Shown here piece by piece: positions 43,239-51,747 of a stretch of DNA of 64,000 nucleotides. The stretch is taken from NCBI RefSeq assembly GCF_003416895.1, contig NZ_QVIO01000001.1, positions 1,116,001 to 1,180,000 of the forward strand, read 5' to 3'. The notes under the pieces were generated by a model that was not told the origin of the DNA, searched no databases, and was given only the letters and a program-made list of their open reading frames with translations. Each line of letters begins with the position of its first letter. Within the stretch, counting starts at the first letter, position 1. The DNA comes from Duganella sp. BJB476. Its GTDB lineage: Bacteria > Pseudomonadota > Gammaproteobacteria > Burkholderiales > Burkholderiaceae_D. The translations under genes and the position numbers were made by a program.

Positions 43239-44072
43239 TTATGCGCGCTTGTAGGTTTGCAGGCCTGGTTTGATGGTCTTATCGTCCAGGAACTGCTTGA
43301 GGCCCTGGGCGCGGCCTTTTTCCGGGTCGCGGTAGTTGGACTGGTCGACTTTGGCGTAGAGGTAGTCCTCATTCTGCTCCCAGGTCAGTTCGCGGCAGCG
43401 CTTGAAGCCGTTCTTGGCGATGCGCAGCACGGTCGGCGATTTCGCCAGCAGCTTCTCCGCCAGTTCGATGGTGGCCTCGCGCAGCTGCGCCAGCGGCACG
43501 CTCTTGTTCACCAGGCCCATGGCGGCTGCTTCCTGGCCGGTGAAGGTGTCGCCGGTCATGATGTAGTGTAGCGCCTGACGGTGGCCCATGGTGTCGGCGA
43601 CCGCTTTGCTGACCAGGTTACCTGGCGGGATGCCCCAGTTGATCTCCGACAGGCCGTACACGGCTTCGTCGGCGGAGATGGCCAGGTCGCAGGCGACCAG
43701 CGGCGAGAAGGCGCCGCCGAAGCACCAGCCGTTGACCATGGCGATGGTCGGCTTGCTGTACATGCGCAGCAGCTTCCATTGCCACTGCGAGCAGTCGCGG
43801 CGCAGCTTCTCCTGGAAGATCTCCGGCTTGCCGTCGTTTTCGCGGAAGTACTCCTTCAGGTCCATGCCGGCGGTCCAGCTGTCGCCGGCGCCGGTCAGCA
43901 CCAGCACTTCGGCTTCGGCATCCTGCTCCAGGGTTTCCAGCACGTCGATCATTTCGCGGTTCAGCGTCGGGCTCATGGCGTTGCGCTTTTCCGGGCGGTT
44001 CAGGGTCACCCAGGCGATGCCGCCGGTGATGTCGACTTTTACGGTGCTCCAGCGGTTGTTGTATTGGCTCAT
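43239..44072 (-). CDS. ech: p-Hydroxycinnamoyl-CoA hydratase-lyase (feruloyl-CoA hydratase/vanillin synthase)
   Basis: A 277-residue crotonase-fold enzyme that hydrates feruloyl-CoA and cleaves it to vanillin and acetyl-CoA. It is closely similar along its whole length to the Pseudomonas fluorescens HCHL. The functional residues fall at the same numbers: Ser123 ('GGAFSPLVACDLA'), Glu143 ('YGLSEINWGIPPG') and Tyr239 ('EQNEDYLYAKVDQ'). It is the first gene of the operon with vdh and fcs, divergent from a MarR regulator with a perfect palindrome between. Confidence 0.96.
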   Translation of the reverse strand: MSQYNNRWSTVKVDITGGIAWVTLNRPEKRNAMSPTLNREMIDVLETLEQDAEAEVLVLTGAGDSWTAGMDLKEYFRENDGKPEIFQEKLRRDCSQWQWKLLRMYSKPTIAMVNGWCFGGAFSPLVACDLAISADEAVYGLSEINWGIPPGNLVSKAVADTMGHRQALHYIMTGDTFTGQEAAAMGLVNKSVPLAQLREATIELAEKLLAKSPTVLRIAKNGFKRCRELTWEQNEDYLYAKVDQSNYRDPEKGRAQGLKQFLDDKTIKPGLQTYKRA

Positions 44073-44098
44073 CTCGGTCTCACTTTATGTTAGGTTGA

Positions 44099-44115
44099 TA
44101 TCAGGTTGCCTGATA
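44099..44115. promoter_or_regulatory. Perfect 17-bp palindrome, candidate MarR operator for ech-vdh-fcs
   Basis: TATCAGG-TTG-CCTGATA lies 27 bases before the ech start and 77 before the divergent marR start. A TATAAT box for the plus strand is at 44123-44128, next to it, and CACTTTAT/ATAAGTG flank it as a partial outer repeat. This is typical for MarR repressors (FerR/CouR-like) that release DNA on binding a hydroxycinnamoyl-CoA; the ligand is inferred from that family. Confidence 0.65.
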
Positions 44116-44191
44116 AGTGACTTATAATATATGCTGCTTGGGCAGTAATGCAAGCGCTTTTCGAACGCTTTCTTTTGAATTCTGGATCACG

Positions 44192-44647
44192 ATGAAAAAA
44201 CCTCCTTCCGCCGCGCACGACAAACCCACCGGCATCGCCTACCTGATCGGCCGCATCGACCATGTGCTGAGCCGGCGCCTGCGCGACAGCCTCGGTTTGC
44301 TGGGCATGACGGCTGCCCAGTACACGGCGCTGTCGGTGCTCGACACCCAGCAGCAGCTGTCGAACGCGCAGCTGGCCGAGCGTTCGATGATCTCGCCGCA
44401 ATCGGCCAACGAGATGGTCAAGGCGATGGAGGCGCGTGGCTGGGTGGTGCGCCAGGCCGACGCCAATCATGGCCGCATCATTCATCTGCGCCTCAGCGAC
44501 GAAGGCAGCGCTTTGCTGCGCCAGGGCGATGCCGCGGTGGCGGAACTGGAGCGCGCCATGCTGGCCGAACTGGACGCCGACCAGCGCGGCGAACTGCATG
44601 CGCAATTGCGCGTGCTGCTGCGGTCACTGAGCGCCATCGTCTTGTAA
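44192..44647 (+). CDS. MarR-family regulator, probable repressor of the ferulate genes
   Basis: A 151-residue MarR protein with the winged helix 'LSNAQLAERSMISPQSANEM' (about residues 58-78) and wing 'ADANHGRIIHLRLSDEG'. The ATG at 44192 is chosen over an upstream TTG. Its position divergent to ech, with a perfect operator-like palindrome between, matches the FerR/FerC/CouR arrangement in hydroxycinnamate clusters. Those repressors respond to feruloyl- or coumaroyl-CoA. The last 24 bases overlap the convergent thiolase gene. Confidence 0.85.
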   Translation: MKKPPSAAHDKPTGIAYLIGRIDHVLSRRLRDSLGLLGMTAAQYTALSVLDTQQQLSNAQLAERSMISPQSANEMVKAMEARGWVVRQADANHGRIIHLRLSDEGSALLRQGDAAVAELERAMLAELDADQRGELHAQLRVLLRSLSAIVL

Positions 44648-45907
44648 CTGCCGCCAGCGCGGGTTTTCCAGCAGCAGGGCGATGCCCTGGCCGCCGCCGA
44701 CGCAGGCCGCCGCCACGCCATAGCGCTGGCGCCGCAGGTCGAGCGCGCGCGCCAGCGTGATGGTCAGGCGCACGCCAGTCGCGGCCAGCGGATGGCCCAG
44801 CGCGATCGCGCCGCCGTGGATGTTGAGGCGGTCGCGGTCCAGCTTCAGTTCGCGCTCGACCGCGATGATCTGCGCGCCTTGCGCTTCATTGATTTCAAAC
44901 AGGCCGATTTGCTGCGTGCTCAATCCGCAGCGGTCGAGCAGCAGGTGGATCGCCGGCGCGGGGCCGATGCCCATGACTTCGGGCGGCACGCCGACCACCG
45001 CCGCCGCCACGATGCGCGCCTGCGGCCGATGCCCGCCGTGCATGGCATAGGCGCCGGAAGCGACGATGGCAGCCGCCGCGCCATCGGCCAGCGCGCAGCT
45101 GTTGCCGCCGGTCTGCACGCCGTGCGGATACAGCGGGCGAAGCGTGGCTAGCACCGACGGCGGCGAGATGCGCGGATGGGTGTCCTGGGTCAGCTCTGTC
45201 ACCGGGCCGTTCAGGCGGATGCGGCGGTCGGCATAACCATCCAGCGTGAAGACCTCGTTGGCGATGGCGACAATCTCGCCTGCGTGGAAGCCGGCCGCTC
45301 TGGCGTCGAGCGCGCGGGCATGCGACATCGCGGCGAATTTGTCCACCTCAGCGCGCGTGATGCCGTAGCGGCGCGCCAGGTTCTCGGCGGTCTGCGGCAT
45401 CGTGATGGCGGGCGCGGGATCGGTCAGCGCTTCCCACAGAAAGTCTTCGAAGCCGACCGGTGCACCCAGCTTGAAGCCGCTGCGGTGATTGAAGGCGGCG
45501 ATCGGATTGCGCGTCATCGATTCGGTGCCCACGACCAGCGCGGCTTCGGCGTAGCCTAGCGCGATCTGGTCGCCGGCCTGACGGAACAACTCGAAGCCGG
45601 TGCCGCAGATACGCTGCACGTTCAATGCCGGCACCGTCAACGGCACCCCGGCGTACAGGCCTATATGGCGCGGCAGCATGTACTGGTAGCAGTCGCCCGG
45701 CGCCATGCTGCCGCTGATGACGGAACCGATGTCGGCGGCCGGCACGCCGCTGCGCTTGAGGACCGCACGCGCGGCCTTGATGCCGAGATCCGTGGGCGAG
45801 ACCTGGCTGAAGGCGCCGCAGTAGTCGGCCAACGGCGTGCGCAGGCCGTCGATCAGCCACAGGTCGTCGTAGCTCTGGAAGAATCCTTGGTTGGTTTTTT
45901 TGTTCAT
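44624..45907 (-). CDS. Thiolase (acetyl-CoA acyltransferase family)
   Basis: A 427-residue thiolase. The nucleophilic Cys101 is in 'LNVQRICGTGFELF'; 'LFEINEAQGAQ' replaces the usual NEAFA with NEAQ; 'GGAIALGHPLAATGVRLT' and 'AAACVGGGQGIALLLE' carry the His and second Cys. The ATG at 45907 overlaps the stop of the carboxylesterase gene (ATGA). A beta-ketothiolase (aat) also accompanies fcs-ech-vdh in Pseudomonas, where it was proposed for a beta-oxidation-like route from feruloyl-CoA. A similar role here, or cleavage of another phenylpropanoid-CoA, is inference. Confidence 0.85.
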   Translation of the reverse strand: MNKKTNQGFFQSYDDLWLIDGLRTPLADYCGAFSQVSPTDLGIKAARAVLKRSGVPAADIGSVISGSMAPGDCYQYMLPRHIGLYAGVPLTVPALNVQRICGTGFELFRQAGDQIALGYAEAALVVGTESMTRNPIAAFNHRSGFKLGAPVGFEDFLWEALTDPAPAITMPQTAENLARRYGITRAEVDKFAAMSHARALDARAAGFHAGEIVAIANEVFTLDGYADRRIRLNGPVTELTQDTHPRISPPSVLATLRPLYPHGVQTGGNSCALADGAAAAIVASGAYAMHGGHRPQARIVAAAVVGVPPEVMGIGPAPAIHLLLDRCGLSTQQIGLFEINEAQGAQIIAVERELKLDRDRLNIHGGAIALGHPLAATGVRLTITLARALDLRRQRYGVAAACVGGGQGIALLLENPRWRQLQDDGAQ

Positions 45908-47703
45908 GGCCAGTAGCTGGGGCGCAGCTGCCCGGTCGGACCGGCGTAGCCGTGGGCGAGGGCGAAGGCCTCCAGCGCGTGGGGCGCTTCGTAGCGGCCG
46001 AAGATCGACCACAGGAACATGCGGCCGAACAGTTCGCAGCGTTCGCGCGGATCGCTGTGCAGCGCCGGGTCGCCGGCTAACGCGGCCTTGAGCGAGGCCA
46101 GGCTGTTCTCGTGGACCACCATGCGGGTGCCGCCGTCGGCGCTGGTGTCGAACACCATCAGGCGCGCGGCGTCGGCGTCGCCGCTCCAGCGTCGCCATTC
46201 AGGCAGCGTGTCTTGCGGGCCGGTGGCTGGTTCGCCGTGGCGGGCGAAGTGGGTCCAGTAGCCAGCCATGGCGTCGGAGACTTCCTTGCGGCCGGGCAGG
46301 TTGGCGGCGGTAAAGGATCGGAACGGATCGAACTCGCCATCGAGGTCGCGCAGGACGAAGGCGACATCCAGCACGTGCGCGGCGCCCAGCAGCACGCGCG
46401 GCGCGATCAAGGGCACGGCTGGTTGCTCGTCCCAGTCGAAGCGGTAGGTCCATACGTCGCGGTGGCCCGAGGCCACCATCGCGCTGGCCGGTTGCAGCGC
46501 GCCGACTGCCTGCCAGAGGGCGGACATATAGGCCGCGTGGCGCTGGTAGCGGGCGCGGTTGCGCATCAGCGGGATGCGGCCGAACAGCATGTGCACGTAA
46601 TCGGGATTGTTGGACATGAACAGCTTGTACTCGTCGCGGTTGGTGCCGATGATGACCGGCACCGCGTTGTAGCGGCTACGGTCGGCGAACACCTCTGCCA
46701 GCGGCATCGCGGGCAGCACGTGGCCGTCCTGGAGCACGCACGGCGCGTCGTAGAAGCTGAGCGCTCCCGGCGTGATCGGCGCCAGCAAGGCGGCGGCAGG
46801 CAGGGCGCGCACGTAGGCGGCGATGTCGGCGGCTGGCATGGATGCGATCAAGGCCTTGGCGGCGGCGCGGTCGGCGGCGCGGCCGTCGCGCTGCAACCAC
46901 TGGCACAGCAGCTCGCGTGAGCTGAGGGCGTGGCCGGGCTGGATGTCGTCCGCGTAGTTGCGGGCCTGTGCGGGCGTGTAGCTGACAGTTAGCGGCGATT
47001 GCAGGATGGCGCGATGGAACAGGCCCTTGGCCAATGGGCTGGCCAGCAGGGTGTAGGCATTCAATCCGCCGGCCGATTCGCCGAACACCGTGACGTTATC
47101 GGGATCGCCGCCGAAAGCCGCGATGTGCTGACGGACCCATTGCAGCGCCGCGACCAGGTCCAGCGTGCCGAAGTTGCCGGAGCGGTCGGCGGGGCTGTCG
47201 CCGTCCTGCGCCAGCTCGTCGAGACTGAACCAGCCGAGGATGCCGAGGCGGTAGTTGGCTGACACCACGATCATGCGGTCCTGGCCGGCCAGGTTGCGCA
47301 GCGTGGTGTAGGTGGCTGCGGTGCCGGCTGTGTTGGCGCCACCGTGGATCCAGAACATCACCGGCAGCGCGGCTTGCCGCGCTTCTTCGGCCGTCAGCTG
47401 CGGCGCGAACACGTTCAGCGTCAGGCAGTCTTCAGAACCGGCCAGCTGGCCCCACTGGTCGGGCGACAGTTCCAGAGTTGCGCCGGCCAGTTGCAGCGCG
47501 GGTTGGCCGCAGGCCAGCGCTTCGCGCACGCCCGACCAGGGTTGTGGTGGACGCGGCGCCTTCCAGCGCAACGGGCCGACCGGAGGCTGAGCATATGGGA
47601 TTCCCAGCCAGGCGTGGGTATTGTGGCGATCGGCGCGGCCCACCACGTGGCCCAGCGCGGTGGGGCGCAGCGAATCGGCGGCATGGAGCAGGATGTCAGG
47701 CAT
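45904..47703 (-). CDS. Type B carboxylesterase/lipase-family protein
   Basis: A 599-residue alpha/beta-hydrolase of the carboxylesterase type B family. It has 'GIPYAQPPVGPLRWKAPRPP' at the N-terminus, 'VMFWIHGGANTAGTA' (oxyanion hole) and 'VTVFGESAGGLNAYTLLASP' with the nucleophilic serine. No signal peptide is seen, so it is probably cytoplasmic. In a coniferyl-alcohol/ferulate operon it may hydrolyse phenylpropanoid esters, for example feruloyl or coniferyl esters; the substrate is not shown by sequence. It is coupled to the thiolase gene downstream and overlaps the chemoreceptor gene by 8 bases. Confidence 0.85.
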   Translation of the reverse strand: MPDILLHAADSLRPTALGHVVGRADRHNTHAWLGIPYAQPPVGPLRWKAPRPPQPWSGVREALACGQPALQLAGATLELSPDQWGQLAGSEDCLTLNVFAPQLTAEEARQAALPVMFWIHGGANTAGTAATYTTLRNLAGQDRMIVVSANYRLGILGWFSLDELAQDGDSPADRSGNFGTLDLVAALQWVRQHIAAFGGDPDNVTVFGESAGGLNAYTLLASPLAKGLFHRAILQSPLTVSYTPAQARNYADDIQPGHALSSRELLCQWLQRDGRAADRAAAKALIASMPAADIAAYVRALPAAALLAPITPGALSFYDAPCVLQDGHVLPAMPLAEVFADRSRYNAVPVIIGTNRDEYKLFMSNNPDYVHMLFGRIPLMRNRARYQRHAAYMSALWQAVGALQPASAMVASGHRDVWTYRFDWDEQPAVPLIAPRVLLGAAHVLDVAFVLRDLDGEFDPFRSFTAANLPGRKEVSDAMAGYWTHFARHGEPATGPQDTLPEWRRWSGDADAARLMVFDTSADGGTRMVVHENSLASLKAALAGDPALHSDPRERCELFGRMFLWSIFGRYEAPHALEAFALAHGYAGPTGQLRPSYWP

Positions 47704-49276
47704 GATTGAATTCCTCTTGTAGTTTGAAGGTATGTACCAGCCGCGCCAGTTCCACCGCCTGTTGGCGCATACCGGCAGTGGCGCCGGTGGCTTGTTCGAC
47801 CAGTTCCGCGTTCTGTTGCGTCACTAGCTCCATTGCCTGCAACGCGGCGCCGGCCTGCTCGATGCCCGCCTGCTGCTGGACGCTGGCGGCGGCGATGCGG
47901 TCGATGATGACGCTGACCTGCTGCACGCTGTCGACCACCTCGTTCATGGTGGCGCCGGCGCGCGCCACCAGGCGGTTGCCTGCTTCGACCTGGCTCACCG
48001 AATGGCCGATCAGGGTGCGGATTTCGCGCGCGGCGGTGGCTGAGCGTTGCGCCAGGTTGCGCACCTCGCCGGCGACGACCGCGAAACCGCGCCCCTGTTC
48101 GCCGGCGCGGGCCGCTTCGACCGCCGCGTTCAATGCCAGGATATTGGTCTGGAACGCGATGCCGTCGATGACACCGATGATTTCGCCGATGCGGTGGGCC
48201 GAGCCGGTGATGGAGTCCATCGTCAGGATCACTTCCTCAGCCACCTTGCCGCCGTCGCGGGCCACCGCGCTGGCGTTGGCGGCCAGCTCGGTGGCCTGGC
48301 GCGCGTGGCCGGCGTTGTCGCGCACGGCCACCGCCAACTGCGCCACACAACCGGCGGTGGCGCGCAGCGATTGGCGCTGGCTGTCGCTGCGCCTCGTCAG
48401 GTACTGGTGGCCACCGGCGACTTCGCTGGCCGCGCCGGCGATGTGGTCGGCGCCGCGCCGCACCTGGCCGACCATCGATGCCAGGCCGGTGCGCATGGTG
48501 TGCATAGCGAACAGCAGGCTGGAAGCGTCGCCGTCGCGCAGGCTGACGCTCCCCGCCAGATCGCCGGCGGCGGTATGGCCGGCGATCTTGACCGCGTAGG
48601 CCGGCTCGCCGCCCAGCTGTTCGAGGATGCCGCGCGTCAGGCGCCAGCACAGCAGGCCGCCCAGCAGCAGGGCCGTCATACCCAGCGCCAGCATCCAGGC
48701 GCGCGCGCCGGCATCGGATGTTCGTCCCTCTGCGGCGGCCAACTCGCTTTGGCGGGTCTCCAGCAGGACCAACCGCTCCAGCGCCGCCATCCAACGGTTT
48801 TGGACCGGCAGCAGACGTTCGACCAGCACGGTGTAGATCTGGTCCGACTCGCTGCGCATGGCCAGATCCATCGCCTGCATGATCGGCGGCTGGGCCGCCG
48901 CATTCTGCTGGGCGATCTGCGCCAGCAGCGCGGTTTCCTCGGCCGTCGCGGCATCGGCCAGCAATTCGCGCAGGCGCTTTTCGGCAGCGGCGTAGCGTTT
49001 GGCCTGGTCCTGCATCCGTTCCGCTTCCGGCTGGAGGTAGGACAGGGAGCCGATCAGCGCCATGTTACGCAGCGCGATCATGCGTTCGTACACGGTGTCG
49101 CGCATCTGGGTGGCGAGTCGTGTCTTGACGTTACCGACCAGCGTGATCTGGTCGGTGCGCTGCTGCATCTGGTTCATATGTCCCAGGCCGAGCGCCACGA
49201 CGGCGACCAGCAGCGCCAGGATCAAGCCGAAACCGAGGCGCAGGCGGGTGCCGATGCTCATGTCGGAAGTAGCCAT
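47696..49276 (-). CDS. Methyl-accepting chemotaxis protein
   Basis: A 526-residue chemoreceptor: first membrane helix about residues 10-33, a four-helix-bundle periplasmic domain to about 190, second helix near 192-212, then HAMP-like region and the long signalling coiled coil. The conserved hairpin tip is 'IIGVIDGIAFQTNILALNAA' with 'VEAARAGEQGRGFAVVAGEV'. Being inside the catabolic operon, between the RND and carboxylesterase genes, it probably guides swimming toward the operon's substrate. A 4HB-type sensor can bind small aromatic acids; the ligand is unknown. Confidence 0.9.
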   Translation of the reverse strand: MATSDMSIGTRLRLGFGLILALLVAVVALGLGHMNQMQQRTDQITLVGNVKTRLATQMRDTVYERMIALRNMALIGSLSYLQPEAERMQDQAKRYAAAEKRLRELLADAATAEETALLAQIAQQNAAAQPPIMQAMDLAMRSESDQIYTVLVERLLPVQNRWMAALERLVLLETRQSELAAAEGRTSDAGARAWMLALGMTALLLGGLLCWRLTRGILEQLGGEPAYAVKIAGHTAAGDLAGSVSLRDGDASSLLFAMHTMRTGLASMVGQVRRGADHIAGAASEVAGGHQYLTRRSDSQRQSLRATAGCVAQLAVAVRDNAGHARQATELAANASAVARDGGKVAEEVILTMDSITGSAHRIGEIIGVIDGIAFQTNILALNAAVEAARAGEQGRGFAVVAGEVRNLAQRSATAAREIRTLIGHSVSQVEAGNRLVARAGATMNEVVDSVQQVSVIIDRIAAASVQQQAGIEQAGAALQAMELVTQQNAELVEQATGATAGMRQQAVELARLVHTFKLQEEFNHA

Positions 49277-49280
49277 GGCG

Positions 49281-51710
49281 TCAGTGGATTCCGGCCACGG
49301 CGCGTTCCTGCTCCTGCGCCGCCGCGTCCATGCGCGCGGGCTTGGGCGGCATCAGGAAGTAGGCCAGCGCCGGCACCAGCACCAGCGCGCCCACCATATT
49401 CCACAAGAACATGAAGGCCAGCAGGATGCCCATGTCGGCCTGGAATTTGATCGGCGAGAACAGCCACGTGGCGACCGCCACTGCCAGCGTCACTCCGGTC
49501 AGGATCACCACGCGGCCGGTGAAACGCAGCGCATGCAGGTAGGCGTCGGACAGGCTGGCGCCGGCGCGCATGCGGGTCAGCATCACGCTCAGCACATACA
49601 GCGCATAGTCCACGCCGATGCCGACGCCAAGCGCAATCACCGGCAGCGTGGCGACCTTGACGCCCATGCCCAGCACCACCATCAGCACTTCGCACAGGAT
49701 GGAGGTGAGCACCAGCGGCAGGATGGCCACCAGCACCGCGCGCCAGTTGCGGAAGGTGGCGTAGCACAGCAGGATCACCGCGCCGTAGACCCAAAACAGC
49801 ATATCGTGCATGGCCTGCTTGACGACGATGTTGGTGGCGGCTTCGATGCCGGCGCTGCCGGCGGCCAGCTGGAATTGCACCTCCGGCGTATTGTGGGCGG
49901 CGGCGAAGGCTTCGACCGCGTCGACCACGCGGGTCAGCGTGGCGGCCTTGTGGTCCTTCAGGTAGACGTACAGCGACAGCAGCGAGCAGCTCTGGTTGAA
50001 CAGTTCGCGCGGGGCGCGGGTCTGCACCGCGCCGAGCGCGCCGGCATTGGGGATCAGGTCATACCATTTGAAGTTGCCCTCGTTGTAGCCGGTGGTCGCC
50101 AGCTTGCTCAAGGCCGCCATCGAGTTGGTCGAATCGACGCCGGGCAGCTGCTCCAGCTGCCATGCCAGCTGGTCCACACTGGCCAGGGTGGCGTACTGGG
50201 TGCACTGGTCGGGCGCGGTCTTGATCATCACCACCAGGATGTCGGAGCTGGCCGCGTAGTTGGCGACCATGAAGCCGTTGTCGCGGTTGTAGCGCGAATC
50301 GGCGCGCAATTCCGGCGCGCCGGGATCGAGGTCGCCCACCTTCAGGTTAAGGCTGTACAGGTAGCCTAGTCCGCCCAGCAGCAGGCTGGCAGCCACCGTG
50401 ACGGCGGCCCAGCGGCGCTGGGTGAATCGGTCGAGGAAGGTCCACAGCCAGGGCTGGGCCGCACCGTCGGCGCTGTCGGCCTGCAGGCTGCGCGCGGCGG
50501 CCTTTGCGCTGACGCCGGTGTAGGACAGCAGCACCGGCAGTAGCACCAGGTTGGTGAAGATCAGCACCGCCACGCCGATGCTGGCGATGATGGCCAGGTC
50601 CTGGATCACCTTGATCTGGATGCTGACCAGCACCGCGAAACCGACCGCGTCGCACAACAGCGCGGTGAGGCCGGCGGCGAACAGACGGCGGAAGGTGTAG
50701 CGCGCCGCCACCACGCGGTGCGTTCCGCGGCCCACGTCCTGCATGATGCCGTTCATCTTTTGGGCGCCGTGGCTCATGCCGATGGCGAACACCAGGAAAG
50801 GCACCAGCACGGAATACGGATCGAGTTCGTAATGCAGCGCTGCCAGCAGGCCGCATTGCCACAGCACCGCCACCAGCGAGCACATGACCACCAGCGTGGT
50901 GCTGCGCCAGCAGCGCGTGTACCAGAACAGCACCGCGCCGGCGATGGCGATCGCCAGCAGGAAGAACATCAGCACCTTTTGCAGGCCTTCGATCAGGTCG
51001 CCGACGATCTTGGCGAAACCGGTGATGTGGATACGCACGCCTTCCTTCTGGTACTTGGCGCGGATCTGCTCCAGCCGCGCCGATAGCGCGCCGTAGTCGA
51101 GCGCCTGGCCGGTCTGCGGATTCTGCTCCAGCAGCGGCACGTAGACGATGCTGGACTTGAAGTCGGCCGCAACCAGTTGGCCGATTTCGCCGGAGCGGGC
51201 GACGTTGGCGCGAAATTGCGCCAGGCTGTCGGCCGAGCCGTCGTAACCGTCCGGGATGACGGTGCCGCCGTCCAGGCCTTCCTCGGTGACGGCGGCCCAG
51301 CGCGTGCTGGGTGTCCACAGCGATTTCATGAAGGGCCGGTCCACGCCCGGCAGCAGGAACACTTCATCGTTCAGGCGCTGCAGGGTGTCGAGGTAGGCGC
51401 GGTCGTAGATGGTGCCGTCGTTCGCTTCGACGGCGATGCGCACCGAATTGCCCAGTCCATTCAGGTCGGCCTTGTTGGCCAGGTAGTTGACCACGTAGGG
51501 ATGGGCGCTGGGGATCATCTTCTCGAAGCTGGCATTGAGCTTGATGTGCGTGGCCTGATAGCCAAGCACGATGGTCGCCAGCAGGCAAAGCAGGATGACC
51601 AGCGGCCGGTAGTTGAACAGCGCGCGCTCTCCCAGGTTGCCGGAGCTGGTGTCGAAGTCCTGTAGCCGCCGTACTACCGGCTGTTGGTCCAAATCTTGAT
51701 CTGTGTGCAT
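49281..51710 (-). CDS. MMPL/RND-family inner-membrane transporter (module B)
   Basis: An 809-residue homologue of the RND protein at 18387, with the same two-half plan. Shared blocks include 'VLVPFLVFAIGMSHGAQKMN', 'DLDPGAPELRADSRYNRDNG' and 'LGVGIGVDYALYVLSVM'; the periplasmic 'TTGYNEGNFKWYDLIPN' matches 'NRGYNEGNPKMEAIPLD' of copy A. The cytoplasmic N-terminus is about 30 residues longer before the first helix. No MFP or TolC-type partner is adjacent. It probably forms an envelope complex with the next three genes upstream (YCF48, DUF1329, DUF1302); the transported compound is unknown. Confidence 0.87.
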   Translation of the reverse strand: MHTDQDLDQQPVVRRLQDFDTSSGNLGERALFNYRPLVILLCLLATIVLGYQATHIKLNASFEKMIPSAHPYVVNYLANKADLNGLGNSVRIAVEANDGTIYDRAYLDTLQRLNDEVFLLPGVDRPFMKSLWTPSTRWAAVTEEGLDGGTVIPDGYDGSADSLAQFRANVARSGEIGQLVAADFKSSIVYVPLLEQNPQTGQALDYGALSARLEQIRAKYQKEGVRIHITGFAKIVGDLIEGLQKVLMFFLLAIAIAGAVLFWYTRCWRSTTLVVMCSLVAVLWQCGLLAALHYELDPYSVLVPFLVFAIGMSHGAQKMNGIMQDVGRGTHRVVAARYTFRRLFAAGLTALLCDAVGFAVLVSIQIKVIQDLAIIASIGVAVLIFTNLVLLPVLLSYTGVSAKAAARSLQADSADGAAQPWLWTFLDRFTQRRWAAVTVAASLLLGGLGYLYSLNLKVGDLDPGAPELRADSRYNRDNGFMVANYAASSDILVVMIKTAPDQCTQYATLASVDQLAWQLEQLPGVDSTNSMAALSKLATTGYNEGNFKWYDLIPNAGALGAVQTRAPRELFNQSCSLLSLYVYLKDHKAATLTRVVDAVEAFAAAHNTPEVQFQLAAGSAGIEAATNIVVKQAMHDMLFWVYGAVILLCYATFRNWRAVLVAILPLVLTSILCEVLMVVLGMGVKVATLPVIALGVGIGVDYALYVLSVMLTRMRAGASLSDAYLHALRFTGRVVILTGVTLAVAVATWLFSPIKFQADMGILLAFMFLWNMVGALVLVPALAYFLMPPKPARMDAAAQEQERAVAGIH

Positions 51711-51747
51711 GATGTTCGAGCCATATTCGTATGAAGTGGGAAGGGCG

